This document shows positions 29,701 to 44,817 of a DNA stretch of 64,000 bases, piece by piece. Both the position numbers and the translations under genes were made by a program. The first letter of the stretch is position 1. Each line of letters opens with the position of its first letter. The DNA lies in NCBI RefSeq assembly GCF_051020765.1, contig NW_027469172.1, positions 343,501 through 407,500 of the forward strand, given 5' to 3'. The notes beneath the pieces were generated by a model that made no database searches, had not been told where the DNA came from, and worked only from the letters and a program-made list of their open reading frames with translations. Source of the stretch: Lasioglossum baleicum. Taxonomy: Eukaryota; Arthropoda; Insecta; Hymenoptera; Halictidae.

Positions 29701-31579
29701 ACGCATATCGCATAACTCATAACGCATAACGCACAACGCAGAGCCCATAACGCATAACGCATAACGCATAAGGCACAACGCATAACGCATAACGCAAATC
29801 CATAACACATAACGCATAACGCACAACGCATAACGCATAACGCATAACGCATATCGCATAACGCATAACGCCTAACTCATATCCTACAAAGCATAACGCA
29901 TAACGCATAACGCATAACGCAGAACGCATAACGCACAACGCACAACGCAGAACGCATAACGCATAACGCATAACGCATAACGCATAACGCATAACGCATA
30001 ACGCATAACGCATAACGCATAACGCATAACGCATAACGCATAACGCATAACGCATAACGCATAACGCATAACGCATAACGCATAACGCATAATGCATAAC
30101 GCATAACGCATAACGCATAACGCATAACGCATAACGCATAACGCATAACGCATAACGCATAACGCATAACGCATAACGCATAACGCATAACGCATAACGC
30201 ATAACGCATAACGCATAACGCATAACGCATAACGCATAACGCATAACGCATAACGCATAACGCATAACGCATAACGCATAACGCATAACGCATAACGCAT
30301 AACGCATAACGCATAACGCATAACGCATAACGCATAACGCATAACGCATAACGCATAACGCATAACGCATAACGCATAACGCATAACGCATAACGCATAA
30401 CGCATAACGCATAACGCATAACGCATAACGCATAACGCATAACGCATAACGCATAACGCATAACGCATAACGCATAACGCATAACGCATAACGCATAACG
30501 CATAACGCATGTCGCATAACGCATAACGCATAACGCATAACGCATAAGGCACAACGCATAACGCATAACGCAAATCCATAACACATAACGCATAACGCAC
30601 AACGCATAACGCATAACGCATAACGCATATCGCATAACGCATAACGCCTAACTCATATCCTACAAAGCATAACGCATAACGCATAACGCATAACGCAGAA
30701 CGCATAACGCACAACGTACAACGCACAACGCACAACGCATAACGCATAACGCATAACGCATAACGCATAACGCATAACGCTTAACGCACAACGCATAACG
30801 CAGAGCCCATAACGCATAATGCATAACCCATAACGCATATCGCATAACTCATAACGCATAACGCACAACGCAGAGCCCATAACGCATAACGCATAACGCA
30901 TAACGCATAAGGCACAACGCATAACGCATAACGCAAATCCATAACACATAACGCATAACGCACAACGCATAACGCATAACGCATAACGCATATCGCATAA
31001 CGCATAACGCCTAACTCATATCCTACAAAGCATAACGCATAACGCATAACGCATAACGCAGAACGCATAACGCACAACGCACAACGCAGAACGCATAACG
31101 CATAACGCATAACGCATAACGCATAACGCATAACGCATAACGCATAACGCATAACGCATAACGCATAACGCATAACGCATAACGCATAACGCATAACGCA
31201 TAACGCATAACGCATAACGCATAACGCATAACGCATAACGCACAACGCACAACGTACAACGCACAACGCACAACGCATAACGCATAACGCATAACGCATA
31301 ACGCATAACGCATAACGCATAACGCTTAACGCACAACGCATAACGCAGAGCCCATAACGCATAATGCATAACCCATAACGCATATCGCATAACTCATAAC
31401 GCATAACGCACAACGCAGAGCCCATAACGCATAACGCATAACGCATAACGCATAAGGCACAACGCATAACGCATAACGCAAATCCATAACACATAACGCA
31501 TAACGCACAACGCATAACGCATAACGCATAACGCATATCGCATAACGCATAACGCCTAACTCATATCCTACAAAGCATA

Positions 31580-34500
31580 ACGCATAACGCATAACGCATA
31601 ACGCAGAACGCATAACGCACAACGCACAACGCAGAACGCATAACGCATAACGCATAACGCATAACGCATAACGCATAACGCATAACGCATAACGCATAAC
31701 GCATACCGCATAACGCATAACGCATAACGCATAACGCATAACGCATAACGCATAACGCATAACGCATAACGCATAACGCATAACGCATAACGCATAACGC
31801 ATAACGCATATCGCATAACGCATAACGCCTAACTCATATCCTACAAAGCATAACGCATAACGCATAACGCATAACGCAGAACGCATAACGCACAACGCAC
31901 AACGCAGAACGCATAACGCATAACGCATAACGCATAACGCATAACGCATAACGCATAACGCATATCGCATAACGCATAACGCATAACGCATAACGCATAA
32001 CGCATAACGCATAACGCATAACGCATAACGCATAACGCATAACGCATAACGCATAACGCATAACGCATAACGCACAACGCAGAACGCATAACGCACAACG
32101 CACAACGCAGAACGCATAACGCATAACGCATAACGCATAACGCATAACGCATAACGCATAACGCATAACGCATAACGCATAACGCATAACGCATAACGCA
32201 TAACGCATAACGCATAACGCATAACGCATAACGCATAACGCATAACGCATAACGCATAACGCATAACGCATAACGCATAACGCATAACGCATAACGCATA
32301 ACGCATAACGCATAACGCATAACGCATAACGCATAACGCATAACGCATAACGCATAACGCATAACGCATAACGCATAACGCATAACGCATAACGCATAAC
32401 GCATAACGCATAACGCATAACGCATAACGCATAACGCATAACGCATAACGCATAACGCATAACGCATAACGCATAACGCATAACGCATAACGCATAACGC
32501 ATAACGCATAACGCATAACGCATAACGCATAACGCATAACGCATAACTCATAACGCATAACGCATAACGCATAACGCATAACGCATAACGCATAACGCAT
32601 AACGCATAACGCACAACGCACAACGCACAACGCACAACGCACAACGCATAACGCATACCGCATAACGCATAACGCATAACGCACAACGCATAACGCATAA
32701 CGCATAACGCACAACGCACAACGCATAACGCATAACGCATAACGCATAACGCATAACGCATAACGCATAACGCATAACGCATATGGCATAACGCATAACG
32801 CATAACGCATAACGCATAACGCATAACGCATAACGCATAACGCATAACGCATAACGCATAACGCATAACGCATAACGCATAACGCATAACGCATAACGCA
32901 TAACGCATAACGCATAACGCATAACGCATAACGCATAACGCATAACGCATAACGCATAACGCATAACGCATAACGCATAACGCATAACGCATAACGCATA
33001 ACGCATAACGCATAACGCATAACGCATAACGCATAACGCATAACGCATAACGCATAACGCATAACGCATAACGCATAACGCATAACGCATAACGCATAAC
33101 GCATAACGCATAACGCATAACGCATAACGCATAACGCATAACGCATAACGCATAACGCATAACGCATAACGCATAACGCATAACGCATAACGCATAACGC
33201 ATAACGCATAACGCATAACGCATAACGCATAACGCATATCGCATAACGCATAACGCATAACGCATAACGCATAACGCATAACGCATAACGCATAACGCAT
33301 AACGCATAACGCATAACGCATAACGCATAACGCATAACGCATAACGCATAACGCATAACGCATAACGCATAACGCATAACGCATAACGCATAACGCATAA
33401 CGCATAACGCATAACGCATAACGCATAACGCATAACGCATAACGCATAACGCATAACGCATAACGCATAACGCATGTCGCATAACGCATAACGCATAACG
33501 CATAACGCATAAGGCACAACGCATAACGCATAACGCAAATCCATAACACATAACGCATAACGCACAACGCATAACGCATAACGCATAACGCATATCGCAT
33601 AACGCATAACGCCTAACTCATATCCTACAAAGCATAACGCATAACGCATAACGCATAACGCAGAACGCATAACGCACAACGTACAACGCACAACGCACAA
33701 CGCATAACGCATAACGCATAACGCATAACGCATAACGCATAACGCATAACGCTTAACGCACAACGCATAACGCAGAGCCCATAACGCATAATGCATAACC
33801 CATAACGCATATCGCATAACTCATAACGCATAACGCACAACGCAGAGCCCATAACGCATAACGCATAACGCATAACGCATAAGGCACAACGCATAACGCA
33901 TAACGCAAATCCATAACACATAACGCATAACGCACAACGCATAACGCATAACGCATAACGCATATCGCATAACGCATAACGCCTAACTCATATCCTACAA
34001 AGCATAACGCATAACGCATAACGCATAACGCAGAACGCATAACGCACAACGCACAACGCAGAACCCATAACGCATAACGCATAACGCATAACGCATAACG
34101 CATAACGCATAACGCATAACGCATAACGCATAACGCATAACGCATAACGCATAACGCATAACGCATAACGCATAACGCATAACGCATAACGCATAACGCA
34201 TAACGCATAACGCATAACGCATAACGCATAACGCATAACGCATAACGCATAACGCATAACGCATAACGCATAACGCATAACGCATATGGCATAACGCATA
34301 ACGCATAACGCATAACGCATAACGCATAACGCATAACGCATAACGCATAACGCATAACGCACAACGCACAACGCACAACGCACAACGCATAACGCATACC
34401 GCATAACGCATAACGCACAACGCATAACGCATAACGCATAACGCACAACGCACAACGCATAACGCATAACGCATAACGCATAACGCATAACGCATAACGC

Positions 34501-34629
34501 ATAACGCATATGGCATAACGCATAACGCATAACGCATAACGCATAACGCATAACGCATAACGCATAACGAATAACGCATAACGCATAACGCATAACGCAT
34601 AACGCCTAACTCATATCCTACAAAGCATA
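31580..34629. repeat. 3.05 kb higher-order repeat, copy 1
   Basis: Delimited by boxes at 31555 and 34605. Order: CCGCATA near 31705, isolated box tail (31828), ACGCAGA/ACGCACA group, TCGCATA near 31963, second ACGCAGA/ACGCACA group near 32080 and a long pure run. Then ACTCATA near 32545, D module (32611-32785), TCGCATA near 33239, ACGCATG near 33475, cassette tail (box 33612), E cluster near 33680 and A2 cassette (33749-34006). It ends with ACCCATA near 34073, TGGCATA near 34287, a further D module and ACGAATA near 34568. Confidence 0.86.
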
Positions 34630-37600
34630 ACGCATAACGCATAACGCATAACGCATAACGCATAACGCATAACGCATAACGCATAACGCAAAACGCATAA
34701 CGCATAACGCATAACGCATAACGCATAACGCATAACGCATAACGCATAACGCATAACGCATACCGCATAACGCATAACGCATAACGCATAACGCATAACG
34801 CATAACGCATAACGCATAACGCATAACGCATAACGCATAACGCATAACGCATAACGCATAACGCATATCGCATAACGCATAACGCCTAACTCATATCCTA
34901 CAAAGCATAACGCATAACGCATAACGCATAACGCAGAACGCATAACGCACAACGCACAACGCAGAACGCATAACGCATAACGCATAACGCATAACGCATA
35001 ACGCATAACGCATATCGCATAACGCATAACGCATAACGCATAACGCATAACGCATAACGCATAACGCATAACGCATAACGCATAACGCATAACGCATAAC
35101 GCATAACGCATAACGCATAACGCACAACGCAGAACGCATAACGCACAACGCACAACGCAGAACGCATAACGCATAACGCATAACGCATAACGCATAACGC
35201 ATAACGCATAACGCATAACGCATAACGCATAACGCATAACGCATAACGCATAACGCATAACGCATAACGCATAACGCATAACGCATAACGCATAACGCAT
35301 AACGCATAACGCATAACGCATAACGCATAACGCATAACGCATAACGCATAACGCATAACGCATAACGCATAACGCATAACGCATAACGCATAACGCATAA
35401 CGCATAACGCATAACGCATAACGCATAACGCATAACGCATAACGCATAACGCATAACGCATAACGCATAACGCATAACGCATAACGCATAACGCATAACG
35501 CATAACGCATAACGCATAACGCATAACGCATAACGCATAACGCATAACGCATAACGCATAACGCATAACGCATAACGCATAACTCATAACGCATAACGCA
35601 TAACGCATAACGCATAACGCATAACGCATAACGCATAACGCATAACGCATAACGCACAACGCACAACGCACAACGCACAACGCATAACGCATACCGCATA
35701 ACGCATAACGCATAACGCACAACGCATAACGCATAACGCATAACGCACAACGCACAACGCATAACGCATAACGCATAACGCATAACGCATAACGCATAAC
35801 GCATAACGCATAACGCATATGGCATAACGCATAACGCATAACGCATAACGCATAACGCATAACGCATAACGCATAACGCATAACGCATAACGCATAACGC
35901 ATAACGCATAACGCATAACGCATAACGCATAACGCATAACGCATAACGCATAACGCATAACGCATAACGCATAACGCATAACGCATAACGCATAACGCAT
36001 AACGCATAACGCATAACGCATAACGCATAACGCATAACGCATAACGCATAACGCATAACGCATAACGCATAACGCATAACGCATAACGCATAACGCATAA
36101 CGCATAACGCATAACGCATAACGCATAACGCATAACGCATAACGCATAACGCATAACGCATAACGCATAACGCATAACGCATAACGCATAACGCATAACG
36201 CATAACGCATAACGCATAACGCATAACGCATAACGCATAACGCATAACGCATAACGCATAACGCATAACGCATAACGCATAACGCATAACGCATAACGCA
36301 TATCGCATAACGCATAACGCATAACGCATAACGCATAACGCATAACGCATAACGCATAACGCATAACGCATAACGCATAACGCATAACGCATAACGCATA
36401 ACGCATAACGCATAACGCATAACGCATAACGCATAACGCATAACGCATAACGCATAACGCATAACGCATAACGCATAACGCATAACGCATAACGCATAAC
36501 GCATAACGCATAACGCATAACGCATAACGCATAACGCATAACGCATAACGCATAACGCATGTCGCATAACGCATAACGCATAACGCATAACGCATAAGGC
36601 ACAACGCATAACGCATAACGCAAATCCATAACACATAACGCATAACGCACAACGCATAACGCATAACGCATAACGCATATCGCATAACGCATAACGCCTA
36701 ACTCATATCCTACAAAGCATAACGCATAACGCATAACGCATAACGCAGAACGCATAACGCACAACGTACAACGCACAACGCACAACGCATAACGCATAAC
36801 GCATAACGCATAACGCATAACGCATAACGCATAACGCTTAACGCACAACGCATAACGCAGAGCCCATAACGCATAATGCATAACCCATAACGCATATCGC
36901 ATAACTCATAACGCATAACGCACAACGCAGAGCCCATAACGCATAACGCATAACGCATAACGCATAAGGCACAACGCATAACGCATAACGCAAATCCATA
37001 ACACATAACGCATAACGCACAACGCATAACGCATAACGCATAACGCATATCGCATAACGCATAACGCCTAACTCATATCCTACAAAGCATAACGCATAAC
37101 GCATAACGCATAACGCAGAACGCATAACGCACAACGCACAACGCAGAACCCATAACGCATAACGCATAACGCATAACGCATAACGCATAACGCATAACGC
37201 ATAACGCATAACGCATAACGCATAACGCATAACGCATAACGCATAACGCATAACGCATAACGCATAACGCATAACGCATAACGCATAACGCATAACGCAT
37301 AACGCATAACGCATAACGCATAACGCATAACGCATAACGCATAACGCATAACGCATAACGCATAACGCATAACGCATAACGCATAACGCATATGGCATAA
37401 CGCATAACGCATAACGCATAACGCATAACGCATAACGCATAACGCATAACGCATAACGCATAACGCACAACGCACAACGCACAACGCACAACGCATAACG
37501 CATACCGCATAACGCATAACGCACAACGCATAACGCATAACGCATAACGCACAACGCACAACGCATAACGCATAACGCATAACGCATAACGCATAACGCA

Positions 37601-37735
37601 TAACGCATAACGCATATGGCATAACGCATAACGCATAACGCATAACGCATAACGCATAACGCATAACGCATAACGAATAACGCATAACGCATAACGCATA
37701 ACGCATAACGCCTAACTCATATCCTACAAAGCATA
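34630..37735. repeat. 3.1 kb higher-order repeat, copy 2
   Basis: Same landmark order as the preceding unit: CCGCATA near 34762, box 34885, TCGCATA near 35012, ACTCATA near 35582, D module near 35655-35825, TCGCATA near 36302, ACGCATG near 36559, box 36697, E cluster near 36765, A2 cassette 36834-37091, TGGCATA near 37393 and ACGAATA near 37674. Offsets to copy 1 are 3,057, 3,085, 3,085 and 3,106 at successive boxes. These differ from one another by multiples of 7. An ACGCAAA near 34686 has no equivalent at the start of copy 1 but does recur at 37796, just after copy 2. Confidence 0.86.
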
Positions 37736-39421
37736 ACGCATAACGCATAACGCATAACGCATAACGCATAACGCATAACGCATAACGCATAACGCAAAAC
37801 GCATAACGCATAACGCATAACGCATAACGCATAACGCATAACGCATAACGCATAACGCATAACGCATAACGCATAACGCCTAACTCATATCCTACAAAGC
37901 ATAACGCATAACGCATAACGCATAACGCATAACGCATAACGCATAACGCATAACGCATAACGCATAACGCATAACGCATAACGCATAACGCATAACGCAT
38001 AACGCATAACGCATAACGCATAACGCATAACGCATAACGCATAACGCATAACGCATAACGCATAACGCATAACGCATAACGCATAACGCATAACGCATAA
38101 CGCATAACGCATAACGCATAACGCATAACGCATAACGCATAACGCATAACGCATAACGCATAACGCATAACGCATAACGCATAACGCATAACGCATAACG
38201 CATAACGCATAACGCATAACGCATAACGCATAACGCATAACGCATAACGCATAACGCATAACGCATAACGCATAACGCATAACGCATAACGCATAACGCA
38301 TAACGCCTAACTCATATCCTACAAAGCATAACGCATAACGCATAACGCATAACGCATAACGCATAACGCATAACGCATAACGCATAACGCATAACGCATA
38401 ACGCATAACGCATAACGCATAACGCATAACGCATAACGCATAACGCATAACGCATAACGCATAACGCATAACGCATAACGCATAACGCATAACGCATAAC
38501 GCATAACGCATAACGCATAACGCATAACGCATAACGCATAACGCATAACGCATAACGCATAACGCATAACGCATAACGCATAACGCATAACGCATAACGC
38601 ATAACGCATAACGCATAACGCATAACGCATAACGCATAACGCATAACGCATAACGCATAACGCATAACGCATAACGCATAACGCATAACGCACAACGCAC
38701 AACGCATAACGCATAACGCATAACGCATAACGCATAACGCATATGGCATAACGCATAACGCATAACGCATAACGCATAACGCATAACGCATAACGCATAA
38801 CGCATAACGCACAACGCATAACGCAGAGCCCGTAACGCATAATGCATAACCCATAACGCATATCGCATAACTCATAACGCATAACGCACAACGCAGAGCC
38901 CATAACGCATAACGCATAACGCATAAGGCACAACGCATAACGCATAACGCAAATCCATAACACATAACGCATAACGCACAACGCATAACGCATAACGCAT
39001 AACGCATATCGCATAACGCATAACGCCTAACTCATATCCTACAAAGCATAACGCATAACGCATAACTCATAACGCATAACGCATAACGCATAACGCATAA
39101 CGCATAACGCATAACGCATAACGCATAACGCATAACGCATAACGCATAACGCATAACGCATAACGCATAACGCATAACGCACAACGCACAACGCACAACG
39201 CATAACGCATAACGCATAACGCATAACGCATAACGCATAACGCATAACGCATAACGCATAACGCATAACGCATAACGCATAACGCATAACGCATAACGCA
39301 TAACGCATAACGCATAACGCATAACGCATAACGCATAACGCATAACGCATAACGCATAACGAATAACGCATAACGCATAACGCATAACGCATAACGCCTA
39401 ACTCATATCCTACAAAGCATA
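37736..39421. repeat. Sparse block: isolated boxes and one A1 cassette
   Basis: Boxes at 37879 and 38306 stand alone in pure repeat, without the cassette body (spacings 168 and 427, both multiples of 7). One A1 cassette lies at 38807-39050 and a further isolated box at 39397, with an ACGCACA triple near 39180 and ACGAATA near 39358. Otherwise the block is pure heptamer. Confidence 0.83.
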
Positions 39422-42400
39422 ACGCATAACGCATAACGCATAACGCATAACGCATAACGCATAACGCATAACGCATAACGCATAACGCATAACGCATAAC
39501 GCATAACGCATAACGCATAACGCATAACGCCTAACTCATATCCTACAAAGCATAACGCATAACGCATAACGCATAACGCATAACGCATAACGCATAACGC
39601 ATAACGCATAACGCATAACGCATAACGCATAACGCATAACGCATAACGCATAACGCATAACGCATAACGCATAACGCATAACGCATAACGCATAACGCAT
39701 AACGCATAACGCATAACGCATAACGCATAACGCATAACGCATAACGCATAACGCATAACGCATAACGCATAACGCATAACGCATAACGCATAACGCATAA
39801 CGCATAACGCATAACGCATAACGCATAACGCATAACGCATAACGCATAACGCATAACGCATAACGCATAACGCATAACGCATAACGCATAACGCATAACG
39901 CATAACGCATAACGCATAACGCATAACGCATAACGCATAACGCATAACGCATAACGCATAACGCATAACGCATAACGCATAACGCATAACGCATAACGCA
40001 TAACGCATAACGCATAACGCATAACGCATAACGCATAACGCATAACGCATAACGCATATCGCATAACGCATAACGCATAACGCATAACGCATAACGCATA
40101 ACGCATAACGCATAACGCATAACGCATAACGCATAACGCATAACGCATATGGCATAACGCATAACGCATAACGCATAACGCATAACGCATAACGCATAAC
40201 GCATAACGCATAACGCATAACGCATAACGCATAACGCATAACGCATAACGCATAACTCATAACGCATAACGCATAACGCATAACGCATAACGCATAACGC
40301 ATAACGCATAACGCATAACGCATAACGCATAACGCAGAACGCACAACGCACAACGCACAACGCACAACGCACAACGCACAACGCATAACGCATAACGCAT
40401 AACGCATAACGCATAACGCATAACGCATAACGCATAACGCATAACGCATAACGCATATGGCATAACGCATAACGCATAACGCATAACGCATAACGCATAA
40501 CGCATAACGCATAACGCATAACGCATAACGCATAACGCATAACGCATAACGCATAACGCATAACGCATAACGCATAACGCATAACGCATAACGCATAACG
40601 CATAACGCATAACGCATAACGCATAACGCATAACGCATAACGCATAACGCATAACGCATAACGCATAACGCATAACGCATAACGCATAACGCATAACGCA
40701 TAACGCATAACGCATAACGCATAACGCATAACGCATAACGCATAACGCATAACGCATAACGCATAACGCACAACGCATAACGCATAACGCATAACGCATA
40801 ACGCATAACGCATATGGCATAACGCATAACGCATAACGCATAACGCATAACGCATAACGCATAACGCATAACGCATAACGCATAACGCATAACGCATAAC
40901 GCACAACGCATAACGCAGAGCCCGTAACGCATAATGCATAACCCATAACGCATATCGCATAACTCATAACGCATAACGCACAACGCAGAGCCCATAACGC
41001 ATAACGCATAACGCATAAGGCACAACGCATAACACATAACGCATAACGCACAACGCATAACGCATAACGCATAACGCATATCGCATAACGCATAACGCCT
41101 AACTCATATCCTACAAAGCATAACGCATAACGCATAACGCATAACGCATAACGCATAACGCATAACGCATAACGCATAACGCATAACGCATAACGCATAA
41201 CGCATAGCGCATAACGCATAACGCATAACGCATAACGCATAACGCATAACGCATAACGCATAACGCATAACGCATAACGCATAACGCATAACGCATAACG
41301 CATAACGCATAACGCATAACGCATAACGCATAACGCATAACGCATAACGCATAACGCATAACGCATAACGCATAACGCATAACGCATAACGCATAACGCA
41401 TAACGCATAACGCATAACGCATAACGCATAACGCATAACGCATAACGCATAACGCATAACGCATAACGCATAACGCATAACGCATAACGCATAACGCATA
41501 ACGCATAACGCATAACGCATAACGCATAACGCATAACGCATAACGCATAACGCATAACGCATAACGCATAACGCATAACGCATAACGCATAACGCATAAC
41601 GCATAACGCCTAACTCATATCCTACAAAGCATAACGCATAACGCATAACGCATAACGCATAACGCATAACGCATAACGCATAACGCATAACGCATAACGC
41701 ATAACGCATAACGCATAACGCATAACGCATAACGCATAACGCATAACGCATAACGCATAACGCATAACGCATAACGCATAACGCATAACGCATAACGCAT
41801 AACGCATAACGCATAACGCATAACGCATAACGCATAACGCATAACGCATAACGCATAACGCATAACGCATAACGCATAACGCATAACGCATAACGCATAA
41901 CGCATAACGCATAACGCATAACGCATAACGCATAACGCATAACGCATAACGCATAACGCATAACGCATAACGCATAACGCATAACGCATAACGCATAACG
42001 CATAACGCATAACGCATAACGCATAACGCATAACGCATAACGCATAACGCACAACGCACAACGCATAACGCATAACGCATAACGCATAACGCATAACGCA
42101 TATGGCATAACGCATAACGCATAACGCATAACGCATAACGCATAACGCATAACGCATAACGCATAACGCATAACGCATAACGCATAACGCATAACGCATA
42201 ACGCACAACGCACAACGCACAACGCATAACGCATAACGCATAACGCATAACGCATAACGCATAACGCATAACGCATAACGCATAACGCATAACGCATAAC
42301 GCATAACGCATAACGCATAACGCATAACGCATAACGCATAACGCATAACGCATAACGCATAACGCATAACGCATAACGAATAACGCATAACGCATAACGC

Positions 42401-42438
42401 ATAACGCATAACGCCTAACTCATATCCTACAAAGCATA
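39422..42438. repeat. 3.0 kb higher-order repeat, copy 1
   Basis: Delimited by boxes 39397 and 42414. Holds an isolated box (39530), a 500-bp pure run, TCGCATA near 40058, TGGCATA near 40150, ACTCATA near 40254 and a cluster of ACGCAGA plus six ACGCACA near 40333-40381. Then TGGCATA near 40458 and 40814, an A1 cassette lacking its ACGCAAA-TCCATA part (40899-41122), ACAG-type unit ATAGCGC near 41206, isolated box 41609, TGGCATA near 42102 and ACGAATA near 42377. Confidence 0.82.
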
Positions 42439-44817
42439 ACGCATAACGCATAACGCATAACGCATAACGCATAACGCATAACGCATAACGCATAACGCAT
42501 AACGCATAACGCATAACGCATAACGCCTAACTCATATCCTACAAAGCATAACGCATAACGCATAACGCATAACGCATAACGCATAACGCATAACGCATAA
42601 CGCATAACGCATAACGCATAACGCATAACGCATAACGCATAACGCATAACGCATAACGCATAACGCATAACGCATAACGCATAACGCATAACGCATAACG
42701 CATAACGCATAACGCATAACGCATAACGCATAACGCATAACGCATAACGCATAACGCATAACGCATAACGCATAACGCATAACGCATAACGCATAACGCA
42801 TAACGCATAACGCATAACGCATAACGCATAACGCATAACGCATAACGCATAACGCATAACGCATAACGCATAACGCATAACGCATAACGCATAACGCATA
42901 ACGCATAACGCATAACGCATAACGCATAACGCATAACGCATAACGCATAACGCATAACGCATAACGCATAACGCATAACGCATATCGCATAACGCATAAC
43001 GCATAACGCATAACGCATAACGCATAACGCATAACGCATAACGCATAACGCATAACGCATAACGCATAACGCATATGGCATAACGCATAACGCATAACGC
43101 ATAACGCATAACGCATAACGCATAACGCATAACGCATAACGCATAACGCATAACGCATAACGCATAACGCATAACGCATAACGCATAACGCATAACTCAT
43201 AACGCATAACGCATAACGCATAACGCATAACGCATAACGCATAACGCATAACGCATAACGCATAACGCATAACGCATAACGCAGAACGCACAACGCACAA
43301 CGCACAACGCACAACGCACAACGCACAACGCATAACGCATAACGCATAACGCATAACGCATAACGCATAACGCATAACGCATAACGCATAACGCATAACG
43401 CATAACGCATATGGCATAACGCATAACGCATAACGCATAACGCATAACGCATAACGCATAACGCATAACGCATAACGCATAACGCATAACGCATAACGCA
43501 TAACGCCTAACTCATATCCTACAAAGCATAACGCATAACGCATAACGCATAACGCATAACGCATAACGCATAACGCATAACGCATAACGCATAACGCATA
43601 ACGCATAACGCATAACGCATAACGCATAACGCATAACGCATAACGCATAACGCATAACGCACAACGCATAACGCAGAGCCCGTAACGCATAATGCATAAC
43701 CCATAACGCATATCGCATAACTCATAACGCATAACGCACAACGCAGAGCCCATAACGCATAACGCATAACGCATAAGGCACAACGCATAACGCATAACGC
43801 AAATCCATAACACATAACGCATAACGCACAACGCATAACGCATAACGCCTAACGCATATCGCATAACGCATAACGCCTAACTCATATCCTACAAAGCATA
43901 ACGCATAACGCATAACGCATAACGCATAACGCATAACGCATAACGCATAACGCATAACGCATAACGCATAACGCATAACGCATAACGCATAACGCATAAC
44001 GCATAACGCATAACGCATAACGCATAACGCATAACGCATAACGCATAACGCATAACGCATAACGCATAACGCATAACGCATAACGCATAACGCATAACGC
44101 ATAACGCATAACGCATAACGCATAACGCATAACGCATAACGCATAACGCATAACGCACAACGCATAACGCATAACGCATAACGCATAACGCATAACGCAT
44201 ATGGCATAACGCATAACGCATAACGCATAACGCATAACGCATAACGCATAACGCATAACGCATAACGCATAACGCACAACGCATAACGCAGAGCCCGTAA
44301 CGCATAATGCATAACCCATAACGCATATCGCATAACTCATAACGCATAACGCACAACGCAGAGCCCATAACGCATAACGCATAACGCATAAGGCACAACG
44401 CATAACACATAACGCATAACGCACAACGCATAACGCATAACGCATAACGCATATCGCATAACGCATAACGCCTAACTCATATCCTACAAAGCATAACGCA
44501 TAACGCATAACGCATAACGCATAACGCATAACGCATAACGCATAACGCATAACGCATAACGCATAACGCATAACGCATAGCGCATAACGCATAACGCATA
44601 ACGCATAACGCATAACGCATAACGCATAACGCATAACGCATAACGCATAACGCATAACGCATAACGCATAACGCATAACGCATAACGCATAACGCATAAC
44701 GCATAACGCATAACGCATAACGCATAACGCATAACGCATAACGCATAACGCATAACGAATAACGCATAACGCATAACGCATAACGCATAACGCCTAACTC
44801 ATATCCTACAAAGCATA
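42439..44817. repeat. 2.4 kb higher-order repeat, copy 2
   Basis: Repeats the previous unit with one part lost. Landmarks: isolated box 42526, TCGCATA near 42984, TGGCATA near 43076, ACTCATA near 43194, ACGCAGA plus six ACGCACA near 43280, TGGCATA near 43411 and box 43506. Then A1 cassette 43657-43900 (with an ACGCCTA in place of one ACGCATA near 43846), TGGCATA near 44202, an A1 cassette with the same internal deletion (44272-44495), ATAGCGC near 44578, ACGAATA near 44756 and box 44793. The offset at the ACGCAGA cluster is 2,947 bp. Confidence 0.82.

Larger units (their letters stand above)
22306..31579. repeat. A2-dense block with ACGTACA clusters
   Basis: This block has the highest cassette density: 15 boxes from 22281 to 31555. 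Spacers carry ACGCAGA-ACGCATA-ACGCACA-ACGCACA-ACGCAGA groups and ACGTACA-centred clusters. Full A2 cassettes start at 22726, 26676, 27305, 28073, 28660, 29645, 30777 and 31322. Tails preceded by ACGCATG end at boxes 23889, 27943 and 30647. Damaged cassettes lie near 24026-24150 and 25160-25436. Two B modules (25.54 and 26.10 kb) sit in the only stretch of more than 1 kb without a box (25437-26675). Landmarks recur about 2.7 kb apart (27943 to 30647, 28306 to 31010). Confidence 0.82.
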
